From a virus: DNA of 64,000 nucleotides. Below are positions 25,167 to 33,685 of this stretch, in pieces. How positions within the stretch are numbered: the first letter of the stretch is position 1; every line of letters starts with the position of its first letter. A program made the position numbers and the translations under genes. Below the pieces are notes generated by a model. The model saw only the letters and a program-made list of their open reading frames with translations. It was not told the DNA's origin and made no database searches. The DNA lies in the IMG/VR virus record IMGVR_UViG_3300027861_000018, positions 1 to 64,000 of that record; one strand, given 5' to 3'.

Positions 25167-26473
25167 GCGAGTGCTTTCATGAGGGCGGCGTGGGCCGCAT
25201 CCATCATTCTGAAAGCAATGGCCAGATCACGGGCGCTGATGTTCATTGGCGGATTGAACCTGATGGCGCCAGCATCGCGCCACGTCATGAGGAGCAGGCC
25301 GGCAGCGTGACAAGCGTCACAGAATTGACGCCCATTGTATGGCAAATCATCCCATTCCAGGTCAAATGCCTTCATCAAGCCATAGCCGTGCACCTTCTTG
25401 ACGTATGGGCGCTCATTCAGAGCCTTCTCGATGAGGTCGCCCTTGACGATGACCTCGCCCAGGTGGTCATCCAGCCACCCGATGAAACGAGTGGAATGAT
25501 GGCACACCCACTCAGACCCTGCCATACTGTTGAAATGGGTGCCCGGGGTCATCGCCTTGGCAATGGAAGCGTTGGCGATGACTGCGCTCATAGGGAAGCC
25601 CATGGCCAAACCCTTGCCAAGGCAGAGAATGTCAGGGCGCAAGTCAATCTCAGGGTGCTGCCAGCTGCTGTAATGGCCGCAGCGACCCGCGCCAGCCTGA
25701 ACATCGTCAAAGATGATCAAGATGCCCTTCGTGTCCGCAAACTCTCGCAACCTCTGGAAGAACACCTTGGGATAGGTTGTGATGCAATTGTTGCCAAGAA
25801 CTGGCGCCATGTTGATGGCGCCCACCTGATCCCAACGCAGGTCAGGATCATCGCCCGGCGGCAAACCTCCGGTGGGCCCCTCCTTCAGGAGGGAGAACCA
25901 CCAGTTGTCACCATTGTCGAAATACTCGACAGTCCCAAACAACGGGGGCATCGGGCCATACCCCTCCTTGTGATATGGGCTATCGGTTGAATCAGAGCAC
26001 GCCATGGCGAAGGCTGTACGCCCATGGAAGTTGCCCTTGAGAGTGACGACGCCCAGCTTGGGGTTGCCGTCACGGTCTTTGTGCGTGCCATGCTTGGTCT
26101 GCCACAATCGGGCTAGCTTGATGGCTGTCTCATTTGCCTCGGCGCCGCTGTTGGCATAGAACACCTTGCCGCAGTCGCCTTCATCTGTATAGCCTGTGCG
26201 ATTGACCAACAGAGCCGCATTGTACTCGCGGTGCGGGCCGTGATAGGCGCGAGGCAGGCGGTGGGGTGCGTTGGTTGTGAGTAGCTCCATGGCTGTCTTC
26301 TGAAGAATTGGCGTGTTGTAGCCCATTGAGGCCACGCCTTCATCGTTCCAACAGTCAAGGAGTTTGAGCCCTGTGTCAGTGATCAGCCACGACCCCTTGC
26401 CTTTGACAAAGCACAACGGTACGCGGTGGGTGATGTCAAACAGGTATTGGGCTGGCTTGATGGTGTCGTCCAA
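25163..26473 (-). CDS. Class III PLP-dependent aminotransferase
   Basis: The protein has 436 residues, the usual length for ornithine/GABA-type transaminases. Visible features are VFYANSGAEANETAIKLAR near residue 102, GNFHGRTAFAM near residue 146, and IIFDDVQAGAGRCGHY near residue 252 (Asp for the pyridine nitrogen). LCLGKGLAMGFPMSAV near residue 279 holds the Schiff-base Lys. The start is TTG 26473 with GAGAGGA upstream; no ATG lies near. Such enzymes are rare in phages. Placement between a ThyX-like protein and a dNMP kinase suggests a role in making a modified base or its amino donor, rather than host amino-acid metabolism; this is inference. Confidence 0.9.
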   Translation of the reverse strand: MDDTIKPAQYLFDITHRVPLCFVKGKGSWLITDTGLKLLDCWNDEGVASMGYNTPILQKTAMELLTTNAPHRLPRAYHGPHREYNAALLVNRTGYTDEGDCGKVFYANSGAEANETAIKLARLWQTKHGTHKDRDGNPKLGVVTLKGNFHGRTAFAMACSDSTDSPYHKEGYGPMPPLFGTVEYFDNGDNWWFSLLKEGPTGGLPPGDDPDLRWDQVGAINMAPVLGNNCITTYPKVFFQRLREFADTKGILIIFDDVQAGAGRCGHYSSWQHPEIDLRPDILCLGKGLAMGFPMSAVIANASIAKAMTPGTHFNSMAGSEWVCHHSTRFIGWLDDHLGEVIVKGDLIEKALNERPYVKKVHGYGLMKAFDLEWDDLPYNGRQFCDACHAAGLLLMTWRDAGAIRFNPPMNISARDLAIAFRMMDAAHAALMKALA

Positions 26474-26482
26474 GATGTCCTC

Positions 26483-27562
26483 TCAGGATGTGCGAAGGGC
26501 GTGGGCTGCGACGGTTGCCGCGTGTTGCGGGTCCTCCCCTGACTCCAAGGGGCGGCCTGTATACGGGTCACGACCCCAGAAAATGGCGCGGCGCATTGCC
26601 TCCTCTTCGATGTCAAACATAAGCCTGATTGTGCCATTCTTGTAGGCAGCTCGGGCCTGGTCTGCCAGGGGTGAGGATTCTCGGCCGAGGAATAGCGGAC
26701 AGACCGGCAGATTGTGGTCGCGGCCATCAAACCTGCGCTGGATGTCCTCTGGGAAAATGCACCCCGTGTACTTGGTTCCCTTCATGCACGGCGGGGTGAC
26801 GAGGCGGCCAAAGCACGGGTGGATGTGGGTTGTGAGTTGGCTGATGATCCCGTTGATGATCGGGCCCCAATACCCAAGCTGGAGGATGGTGCAGCCTCGC
26901 TTCCCAACGATGTGCTGGAGTGTTCGCAGATTGAGGGTCCAACTGAGACGTGAGGTGGCGCCCAGTGGGATGAGGTCACGGGCATCCTCCAGCGGGAGGC
27001 CGCTGGAAGCCCAGCGAGCATACATTGCCTCGATGGTCTCCATGTCCTTGCGCCACCTCAGCACCGCGTCTGGCCCCATCGCAATCACAGTATCTGGGGT
27101 GCGGAAGGCACTGCGCTCGCTGGCGAACGTTGACATGTCGAGAAGTCGCATGGATTGGCTCCACGCGCTCATGTCTGCCACTTCAGGGATGGTGTCGACT
27201 GTGATCCAGTCAGCACCAACGCGCACATCAGGCTTGGTCCCGACGCGATGGCGCACCATCTGCTCCCGCCAGCCGATGCTGGCATTCTCAATGATGAAGT
27301 TGAAACTAACTGCCTCGACAACAGGAACGCCCTCCATCACGCTGGTCATCAAATCTGCCAGCTCAACGTCACTCATGATCAGCACTTGGCCGACGATGTC
27401 ATCCAACTCTTCAGTCGTCTTTGACTGAAGCCAGATGATAGCGATGACCTGCATCACGCCCAGACGTGGATCGGAATTGATGCGGCGCTGAAGGTGGAAG
27501 GGCATGCCGCTGACGCCAACCAGTGTGACCTTGGGCGGGTCGGTTGGCTTGACGAGGTCCAT
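26483..27562 (-). CDS. thyX: Divergent ThyX-like flavin-dependent thymidylate synthase
   Basis: The protein has 359 residues from ATG 27562 (GGAG 7 bases upstream); a GTG at 27598 would add 12. ThyX features are FNFIIENASIGWREQMVRHRVGT near residues 90-115 (split here as RHRVGT for the signature). Near residue 200 come ARDLIPLGATSRLSWTLN and LRTLQHIVGKRG, the dUMP/FAD-binding helix region. The RHRxxSxNxxSxRY signature reads RHRVGTKPDVRV, so the serines are lost. It is also longer than ordinary ThyX (about 220-250). It may make dTMP, or a 5-hydroxymethyl derivative as flavin-dependent relatives in some phages are thought to do. Motif copy 9 precedes it. Confidence 0.75.
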   Translation of the reverse strand: MDLVKPTDPPKVTLVGVSGMPFHLQRRINSDPRLGVMQVIAIIWLQSKTTEELDDIVGQVLIMSDVELADLMTSVMEGVPVVEAVSFNFIIENASIGWREQMVRHRVGTKPDVRVGADWITVDTIPEVADMSAWSQSMRLLDMSTFASERSAFRTPDTVIAMGPDAVLRWRKDMETIEAMYARWASSGLPLEDARDLIPLGATSRLSWTLNLRTLQHIVGKRGCTILQLGYWGPIINGIISQLTTHIHPCFGRLVTPPCMKGTKYTGCIFPEDIQRRFDGRDHNLPVCPLFLGRESSPLADQARAAYKNGTIRLMFDIEEEAMRRAIFWGRDPYTGRPLESGEDPQHAATVAAHALRTS

Positions 27563-27593
27563 CAAGGTCTCCAGAGAAACGGGGTTAGTCTCG

Positions 27594-27605
27594 ACCACTC
27601 TACAG
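27594..27605 (-). promoter_or_regulatory. CTGTAGRGTA-like intergenic motif, copy 9
   Basis: CTGTAGAGTGGT on the minus strand lies 31 bases upstream of ATG 27562, between the dUTPase-HAD gene and the ThyX-like gene. Confidence 0.45.
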
Positions 27606-27612
27606 CGGCGCG

Positions 27613-28566
27613 CTACCTATCAGACAGGAATAGTGGCTTGTTGACATTGATTGTTGCGTCCGGGTTCCTGCCCCAGTTGGTCTGAACCATGGCGTGGCGC
27701 ACCTGTTTCCACGACCACACGCGCACAATGTCGCTGTGGACCGGCAAAGACTGATTCCACGGCTGATCCATCAGCAAGACCGGCTTGACGTGGTGGGTGA
27801 CCAACTCCAAGCAGTGCTTGTCACGGTCCTCCACGAATGCGACCACCTGTGCCGGCATGATGCTCTGGTGCACAGCATCCCACTTGTCCTTGTTGAAGAG
27901 CAGGATGTCGCACGGCACGCCGTTGTCTTGTAGCCATTGCACGGTATCGGGCCGCACCCGGGCATGCTCCCATACAGGCCGAGCGGTGACGATGGCCACC
28001 AAGCACCCTGCCTCCTGGGCTTGGATGAGCGCCTCTTTGGCCCCCGGCACGAGATCCAAGGTTTGGAACCCGCCATCAGCATACCACTGCGCCTTCTTCT
28101 CTTCAGTGGAGAGAGTGCCGACCGTTGGGTTGCCGTACTGGCCGCCGGTGGCCTCAAAAAATTTGGACAAGTCGGCGACGCAGCTGTCGAGGTCTGTGAC
28201 AAACACTCGCCTACCCGCCAACTCCACGCGGTATTGATGGAACTTCTGCTCCACATCCAAGGTCTTGGCGGCAAATCGTTTGCTGATTTGCTTTGGAGTC
28301 ATGCCGGCAAGGTGAGCGATTGCCATCGCATACTTGAGCACATCAACCATTTCTTCCACGGCATTGCCGCCGTGCCCTCTCTCTTGCCTCACGACGTGAG
28401 GCTTGCGCCGTAGGCTGCGCGCAAGCTCGGTCGCCTCTTCATGCAGGCCCAGCAGCAACTCATCCATGTATGCAGAGCGTTCTGCGTCGGTCATGAGGTC
28501 ACGGTCATACCACAGCGTCTGCTGTGCAGCCTGTGCCACAAAAAGGTCTTCAATGGTCGTTGTCAT
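27613..28566 (-). CDS. Fusion of all-alpha dUTPase/MazG domain and HAD nucleotidase
   Basis: The protein has 317 residues. The N-terminal 110 residues form an all-alpha NTP pyrophosphatase (LHEEATELARSL near residue 41, VEEMVDVLKYAMA near residue 69), like dimeric dUTPases. From residue about 120 a HAD phosphatase follows: VFVTDLDSCVADL (first motif DxDxxxxD-like), LVAIVTARP (motif II), KDKWDAV (Lys motif) and VVAFVEDRDKH (acidic motif). This is the pattern of 5'(3')-deoxynucleotidases. The fusion could convert a dNTP to dNMP and then to nucleoside, removing an unwanted nucleotide such as dUTP or dTTP. Start ATG 28566 has GAGGAGG and overlaps the upstream stop (ATGA). Confidence 0.82.
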   Translation of the reverse strand: MTTTIEDLFVAQAAQQTLWYDRDLMTDAERSAYMDELLLGLHEEATELARSLRRKPHVVRQERGHGGNAVEEMVDVLKYAMAIAHLAGMTPKQISKRFAAKTLDVEQKFHQYRVELAGRRVFVTDLDSCVADLSKFFEATGGQYGNPTVGTLSTEEKKAQWYADGGFQTLDLVPGAKEALIQAQEAGCLVAIVTARPVWEHARVRPDTVQWLQDNGVPCDILLFNKDKWDAVHQSIMPAQVVAFVEDRDKHCLELVTHHVKPVLLMDQPWNQSLPVHSDIVRVWSWKQVRHAMVQTNWGRNPDATINVNKPLFLSDR

Positions 28567-28841
28567 TCCGCCTCCTCTTCAGGCTCGTCTACATCCGAGT
28601 TGTCACACATGTACTTCACGCCTGTCCCGACAAGGGGGTGCACAGCGCAAGGCACCAAGGTCCCGGGTGCGCACTTTGCGACCAGCGTGTGGGCGCGGTC
28701 CGGCTTGATGCTGATTGCGGCCATGCAGTCTACCTCAATCACCCTTGTCGGCTTGGCATCAAATGCCAGAAACGTATCTGTCAAGATGCCGAGGGCAGCG
28801 GCAATACCGATAGCGACAACAGCCCAGCGCACTCTAGTCAT
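28563..28841 (-). CDS. Small exported or membrane-anchored protein
   Basis: The protein has 92 residues from ATG 28841, overlapping the oxidoreductase stop as ATGA. A basic start (MTRVR) and hydrophobic segment WAVVAIGIAAALGILTDTFL form a signal anchor. The outer part has four Cys, perhaps two disulfides, and an acidic tail (DVDEPEEEAE). A role at the cell envelope is likely; the function is unknown. Confidence 0.65.
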   Translation of the reverse strand: MTRVRWAVVAIGIAAALGILTDTFLAFDAKPTRVIEVDCMAAISIKPDRAHTLVAKCAPGTLVPCAVHPLVGTGVKYMCDNSDVDEPEEEAE

Positions 28842-29806
28842 GCGGTCAACTCCTCGTGGCAAGCGTCGACCACCTGATCCACTGTGATGCGTGAATTCCA
28901 TTGCGCAAAACGCCCTGCCAATCGAATATTTGACCCAGAGCCAGCGCGCCAAGTGCGCCAAGTCACAGGGTGAAGGTGCCCCGGCAGCTGGCGCGGTGGC
29001 GCGAGCAACGTACTGCCCAGACGGGCTAAGTCGACGGCCAAGGAGTGCGTGCTGCGATCATTCCACTCAAGCTCCAATGCGATGTTGCCATCATCATCAA
29101 CAACAGGGCGAACCCTGTGAATTGCCTCCAGCCATGGCGTGTACGTGTAATCGTAATGCCCCAGATGCGCCGTTCTGCCGGTGAGCGAGATTCTGGCGAC
29201 CTTGAGCCACTCATGGGGGCACACGGGCGCTTCCCTGCCCTCCAGCTGAAGCAACTTGGCCAAAATGGGGAGTGGCACCGTGCTCGTGATGCGGCCGCTG
29301 GCGCTCTCGATCCATCGACGTGGACCAACACATGCCATAGGACCTGATATGACTGTCGCGTGCGCCTGTATGATGTCGCAGTGTCGCTCCACCAAGCCAA
29401 ACAGACGGCTGAAGTCTGTCAAGACTCGCTCGCCCCCAGTGCCGCCAAAATTCATGACGCCCGGCCCATATCCTTCATAGGTCCCGCGAGTCTTGCCATA
29501 ATGCAAGCGCTGGACCGCCTCCAGGTGACCGCCCAAGCCTTGAGGATAGGGCAGCACCCGGCCTTTATGTGTGAGCACCCCTCCGCTCATTGCCTTCAGC
29601 GTGAAGTCCATCTTGTGCGCGTGCAGCAGAGCCCTCACCCCGACGCTATTGCGAAGGTATTGGAAACCGCCCTTGGCATAGCTACCACCCAGATGGCTGG
29701 GCTCAATGACAGCAACTGTCTCGCCCTTCCTCCATGCGGCAAGGGATAAAGCGATGAGGCAGCCAGACATGCCGCCGCCCAAGATCACGTGGTCATAGTG
29801 CGCCAT
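28838..29806 (-). CDS. FAD-dependent oxidoreductase (amine-oxidase/UGM-like)
   Basis: The protein has 322 residues. It opens with a Rossmann dinucleotide motif VILGGGMSGCLIALSLAAW and an acidic residue at the end of the second strand (VAVIEPSHLGGS), as in FAD-binding monooxygenases, amine oxidases and UDP-galactopyranose mutase. The GG after the Pro-Ser is also typical. The C-terminus contains LAGRFAQWNSRITVDQVVDA, resembling the closing FAD motif (GR..xW.. D..). ATG 29806 overlaps the upstream stop as TAATG. It may oxidise a base-linked amino group or sugar within the modification cluster; the substrate is unknown. Confidence 0.8.
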   Translation of the reverse strand: MAHYDHVILGGGMSGCLIALSLAAWRKGETVAVIEPSHLGGSYAKGGFQYLRNSVGVRALLHAHKMDFTLKAMSGGVLTHKGRVLPYPQGLGGHLEAVQRLHYGKTRGTYEGYGPGVMNFGGTGGERVLTDFSRLFGLVERHCDIIQAHATVISGPMACVGPRRWIESASGRITSTVPLPILAKLLQLEGREAPVCPHEWLKVARISLTGRTAHLGHYDYTYTPWLEAIHRVRPVVDDDGNIALELEWNDRSTHSLAVDLARLGSTLLAPPRQLPGHLHPVTWRTWRAGSGSNIRLAGRFAQWNSRITVDQVVDACHEELTA

Positions 29807-30852
29807 TAGGCAATACTCTCTGTTATGCGCGGCCAGTCACCGCTCTTGATGATCCGTGCCAATACTCGCGCGACTTGGCTCACGTGACGCTCCTCGACCC
29901 CCTCAATGACGGTTGGTCGTCGGGCATCCTTCCACCGCTTGACGCGCAACGTCTTGGGCAAAACAGCCCTGGCCATCTCCACCATTGCATCAGGCGCTAC
30001 CAATTGAATCTTGATCATGGGCTGACGCTTGGATGGATACAGATACATCACGGCCAATGGAGTCGCCTTGGCGTTGTTCTTGCGGACGTACATCACATAG
30101 TGATCGCTTCTGCGAAGCCTGTCCCGGTAGAACATGCCCCCAGCGTGACACCGGTGTCGATACTCTCCAGCAAATTCAACAGGGATTGCTCTGGCAAAGG
30201 CCGCCATCATCTTCTTGGCGATGGCTCGTGACTCAGCATACACATACGGGTCGTGAGGGAACCCGATGCGCGGGCGGGGTGAGCCAGGCTTGCTTGATGC
30301 GGTGACCTCTTGCTTGCTCTGCGCATCAGGCGTGGGCTGGGTGGGCCGAAGCACAACTGACCGATACTGAGTGGCAGAAGGCGGTCCTTCAGCATCATCA
30401 TCGGCCGCCATGAACCATATCGTCCGCTCTGGAGTCGTGTTGACCGCGGCTGACCTGATTTGAATCTTGCGACACATATTGCGCCAGACACAGGGCGGCT
30501 CGGCCCCGGGGCCGATCAGGCCGTCGCAAGTTGGGTCGCCGGGCTCATGGTGGCCGACACACCCAGGGTTGTTGAATCTGTGCCTGGCTGCTGCCGCCCA
30601 GTGGGGCAACCCCTCCGGAATGGACCCGTGCTCCACCCACGTCACAGTTGCCGTCTGCTTGTTCACAGCAACGCATACGCGCCCCCACTCATACGTCTCG
30701 ACGAGCAGACTCCATCCCTTGTCCCTCAGGCGCACAGGGCGATGCTGCTTGGTTGGCCTGGGGTCCAGCCCGAAGGCTGCGATGTAGTCATGGACCATCT
30801 TGGCATCCATGCGGGCGCCAATGGCGACACGGTATAGCGTTTCAGACTTCAT
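29806..30852 (-). CDS. Hypothetical protein with Cys cluster
   Basis: The protein has 348 residues from ATG 30852, overlapping the sigma-like gene end by 11 bases. A Cys/His cluster near residues 98-129 (CVGHHEPGDPTC, then CVWRNMC) probably binds zinc or an iron-sulfur group. A Pro/Thr/Ser linker (about 167-195) separates it from a basic C-terminal alpha/beta domain. That domain has PSKRQPMIKIQLVAPD and alternating helices. No family is recognised. It lies between a sigma-like factor and the modification cluster. Confidence 0.7.
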   Translation of the reverse strand: MKSETLYRVAIGARMDAKMVHDYIAAFGLDPRPTKQHRPVRLRDKGWSLLVETYEWGRVCVAVNKQTATVTWVEHGSIPEGLPHWAAAARHRFNNPGCVGHHEPGDPTCDGLIGPGAEPPCVWRNMCRKIQIRSAAVNTTPERTIWFMAADDDAEGPPSATQYRSVVLRPTQPTPDAQSKQEVTASSKPGSPRPRIGFPHDPYVYAESRAIAKKMMAAFARAIPVEFAGEYRHRCHAGGMFYRDRLRRSDHYVMYVRKNNAKATPLAVMYLYPSKRQPMIKIQLVAPDAMVEMARAVLPKTLRVKRWKDARRPTVIEGVEERHVSQVARVLARIIKSGDWPRITESIA

Positions 30853-31528
30853 AGCCGCGCTCCCTGAGCAGTGCTCTGGCAGCCCTGCGAATGCGCCCTG
30901 CTTCGCACTCCACCTGCCCGTATGTCATGTCCAAGTACATGGCGATGTGCCGCTTGGTGACCTTGAACACACCTGAATTGCCTGTCAGGTTACGCACCAT
31001 GGCGTGAAGCTCCCAGTCAGGATTGACCATTGCCTTGAGAATCTTGCGTTGGCCTTTGTTGAGACGAGCCATCAACAAGATGACTATGGTGCGCGCCTCC
31101 GTATTGCCCTCCCCATAGTCAGCCACCTGCTCTGGGGTCAAGCCGCTGATCCCCTGTGCCGGCAAGCTGTCGACGTATCTGCTGCTGCCATCCTCTGACA
31201 CCAGGCGGTCCAGCGAGCAGGGGCGGCGAGGCACCTTGTTCCACTCGCCTGTCCCCACGTCCTGCTCCCACACCCTCGGCATGCGCATCAGAGCATATGC
31301 CTTGTTGGCGATGTTCCGATACTCATTGTCCAAGAAATACCCCACATAATTGGGGAGCTTCACGCCCTTGCTTGGGTCGTATGTCTGAACTGCGCGATGG
31401 GCGTGCCAACGCCCTTCTTGGAGCAGGTCGGCATACTCGCCCACGCCCTTGCGCACCAGGACACGGACCTTGAAATGGATGAGGCCGATGAATTGCGGCT
31501 CGACATCCTCATATCTCAGATTGTTCAT
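30842..31528 (-). CDS. Sigma-70-like RNA polymerase sigma factor
   Basis: This 228-residue protein has a region 2-like stretch: YADLLQEGRWHAHRAVQTYD followed by PSKGVKLPNYVGYFLDNEYR, matching sigma core-binding and -10 regions (DLxQEGxxGLxxAxxxFDPxxG). The C-terminal half has a helix-turn-helix-like part (RHIAMYLDMTYGQVECEAGRIRRAARA), possibly region 4. Size is like T4 gp55, the late sigma. It may recognise the CTGTAGRGTA-like motif or a separate late promoter; neither is shown. Start ATG 31528 has GGAG upstream. Confidence 0.78.
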   Translation of the reverse strand: MNNLRYEDVEPQFIGLIHFKVRVLVRKGVGEYADLLQEGRWHAHRAVQTYDPSKGVKLPNYVGYFLDNEYRNIANKAYALMRMPRVWEQDVGTGEWNKVPRRPCSLDRLVSEDGSSRYVDSLPAQGISGLTPEQVADYGEGNTEARTIVILLMARLNKGQRKILKAMVNPDWELHAMVRNLTGNSGVFKVTKRHIAMYLDMTYGQVECEAGRIRRAARALLRERGYEV

Positions 31529-31543
31529 TTTGTACTCCAGGGG

Positions 31544-33559
31544 TTATGCGTGTCGGTGGAGGTTGAACCAGTGGGGCGCGACCTCTAATATCATGTCAGC
31601 CAATTGGCCTAAGTTGTTGCAGGTGCGGTGATTGGGGTAGTAGTGGCGCACGGAATCATCCATGATTCCGAACCCCCAAACCTCAATGCCAGCTGATATC
31701 GCTGCGGCAATGCACGCCTTGAGCTCGCGGCGCATTTTCGCCGAGTTGCCTGGCGCTGCGGGTTGGCCGTCAGACAAGACCATCAAGATGCGGCGCTTGG
31801 CTCTGCGGCACCGCAGCTCTTGGAGAGCCCACTTGACCGAGTCTGGGTCAGCATTCTCCCACAGCCTAACCTCTGCTGCCACGCGGCTGCGAACCTGCGA
31901 CCAGTTCTCATCCCAATCGCACCAGTTGTAGTGCTCAATGGGCGACAGACGACCGTAATGATGCGTGTGCGTGTAACTTCCGGTGATGGAGTTGCCTGCC
32001 GTGAAACCTGTGGCACTAAGCTGAATGCTGTTAGGCGTTGTCCTGTTGATGGAATCCAGCAAGTCACCCAGAAGCAGGATGCCCTGCTGCATCAGGGCGA
32101 ATTTGGAACCTGCCATGGAGCCAGAGCAGTCGCCCAACAGCTTGATAGCCACATCATGCGTCTCGCCCGGCACCAGGCGTGTCCTGATGTTATCGACTGG
32201 GCGCCCTGCTTCGCGGATGTTTGCGCGCCACATGGCGCGGCGGTCAAGTCGCCCGTGGCGCTGAGCATATACCTTTGTGGACTGAGACCGCGTAGCCAGC
32301 AAGGTGCGCATCCTAGCAGACAGCGTGGCCGACTCCTTGCTAACCCCCTTCGCGATGCGCTCTGCCGCAGATAGGGTGGCCGCTGTGACGGCTGGCGTCG
32401 CAATCATATCCTTCTTGGCTGCGCCGGGGTGCACCGTGTAGTCGGTCATCCCATCCGCCTTGGCCGTGTTGGTGGGCGCAGCGCCAGCTTGCCTGATTAT
32501 GGCTTCATCAATCGCTTCATGAATAGGCGACTCAGTGTCAGTGAGCGTGAGAGACCCGGCCTTGAGCGCCCTAAGTGCCTTCAAGACCTCCTCTGCTGAC
32601 ACTGGCGCCATGTCTGGGCTCTCGGCGCTCTTGTCGCGCTTGGCGCCTCCACCCCCTTCATCCCCTTCATCCCCTTCACCCTCTTCACCCTCTTCACCCT
32701 CTTCAGCAGGGGCCTCGCTGTCACCGCCTGGCGACATCATACCTTTCAACTCTTCATCAGGGATGGAAGTGCCGGCGCTGTAAAGCGCGTCAGCATAGCA
32801 CAGCGCCAGATTCCAAGCATCCCAAACGCTCCCAAGGGTCTCTGGACTGAGCAAGGCATGGAAGCCGTCAAGAGCCTTCAACACGGTCAGGGACTCTTGG
32901 CACAAGAAGCTGTAATCATAACCCCAGGCGTGGAAGATGATCCCGCACCCAACCTGATACGTTGGGTCAACTGATCTGGGATTAGCTGCCAGCTTCTTGC
33001 CCCAACTCCGATGGGCGTGATCACGCCCGGCCTTGAGGTGCTGCGCCACGCCTCGATAACGCTCACCAGCCCGCCGCTCAATTCGCACATCCTCCACCAC
33101 ATTGAACATCATAGCAACAAGATTGGCGCCAAGTAGTCCGGCGACGACATTCAGAAGGCCGACAGGGGTGGTGCGATAGGTGCATCGGGTCCCTGGCGGC
33201 AGGGCGAGTAATTTGATGTGGTCTGTGACTATGAGGCACGTCCTCTCCCAGATGGCGGCATTGATGGCAACTGACGCCCTGTCGGCCGCGGCGTGCTCTG
33301 CCTCCACCTGCACTTTGACGTGCTCTGATTCATGATTGACCTTGGCCCACACCAAGTCCATATCTTCATCAGCCAGCTCTGCGACGTTTGTCGGCAGAGT
33401 GACCGTCCCTAGCATGTCAGTCTTGCACTGACCTGACTGGAAGATGACTCGCAGGTCGTGGCGGTCACTGAACGTTTGGGCGATACGCTCAAGGCGCCCC
33501 CCTATGAGGGGCAATCGCGTCTCAATGGACTTGGCATTCTTGATAGCAGCTTTTGCCAC
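31544..33559 (-). CDS. CobT-like VWA-domain protein
   Basis: The protein has 671 residues. The C-terminal 200 residues form a von Willebrand A domain with the MIDAS motif LLGDCSGSMAGSK near residue 468 and a later LSDGQPAAPG. The middle (about residues 280-305) is a Glu/Gly run encoded by tandem 9-base DNA repeats at about 32655..32705. The arrangement matches CobT-type metal chelatase subunits, which work with a MoxR/CobS AAA protein, and such a gene follows at 33686..35044. In phages the pair probably remodels a protein complex rather than making cobalamin. Start GTG 33559 has AGGAG. Confidence 0.85.
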   Translation of the reverse strand: MAKAAIKNAKSIETRLPLIGGRLERIAQTFSDRHDLRVIFQSGQCKTDMLGTVTLPTNVAELADEDMDLVWAKVNHESEHVKVQVEAEHAAADRASVAINAAIWERTCLIVTDHIKLLALPPGTRCTYRTTPVGLLNVVAGLLGANLVAMMFNVVEDVRIERRAGERYRGVAQHLKAGRDHAHRSWGKKLAANPRSVDPTYQVGCGIIFHAWGYDYSFLCQESLTVLKALDGFHALLSPETLGSVWDAWNLALCYADALYSAGTSIPDEELKGMMSPGGDSEAPAEEGEEGEEGEGDEGDEGGGGAKRDKSAESPDMAPVSAEEVLKALRALKAGSLTLTDTESPIHEAIDEAIIRQAGAAPTNTAKADGMTDYTVHPGAAKKDMIATPAVTAATLSAAERIAKGVSKESATLSARMRTLLATRSQSTKVYAQRHGRLDRRAMWRANIREAGRPVDNIRTRLVPGETHDVAIKLLGDCSGSMAGSKFALMQQGILLLGDLLDSINRTTPNSIQLSATGFTAGNSITGSYTHTHHYGRLSPIEHYNWCDWDENWSQVRSRVAAEVRLWENADPDSVKWALQELRCRRAKRRILMVLSDGQPAAPGNSAKMRRELKACIAAAISAGIEVWGFGIMDDSVRHYYPNHRTCNNLGQLADMILEVAPHWFNLHRHA

Positions 33560-33685
33560 GGCGCACTCCTGGTTGCGGGCATAGGGGGCGACCCGCTCAG
33601 CTACCTTAGCTGAAGCGCCGCCACAAGGCTAATTAATTTTATGGCATTCGCCGATAACGCTGGCTGATGCCAAGCGCGACCAAGC
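33560..33685. other. Intergenic region before the VWA gene
   Basis: The 126 bases between the AAA gene and the VWA gene include an AT-rich stretch (about 33631..33646, CATAAAATTAATTAG on the minus strand), unusual in this GC-rich genome. A short dyad CAGCT/AGCTG lies near 33600. A promoter here is possible, but I cannot place a -35 element. Confidence 0.3.

Noticed and set aside
32655-32705. Tandem CCCCTTCAT/CCCTCTTCA repeats
   Set aside because: They encode the Glu/Gly linker of the VWA protein and are too short and irregular to be a CRISPR or origin iteron array.
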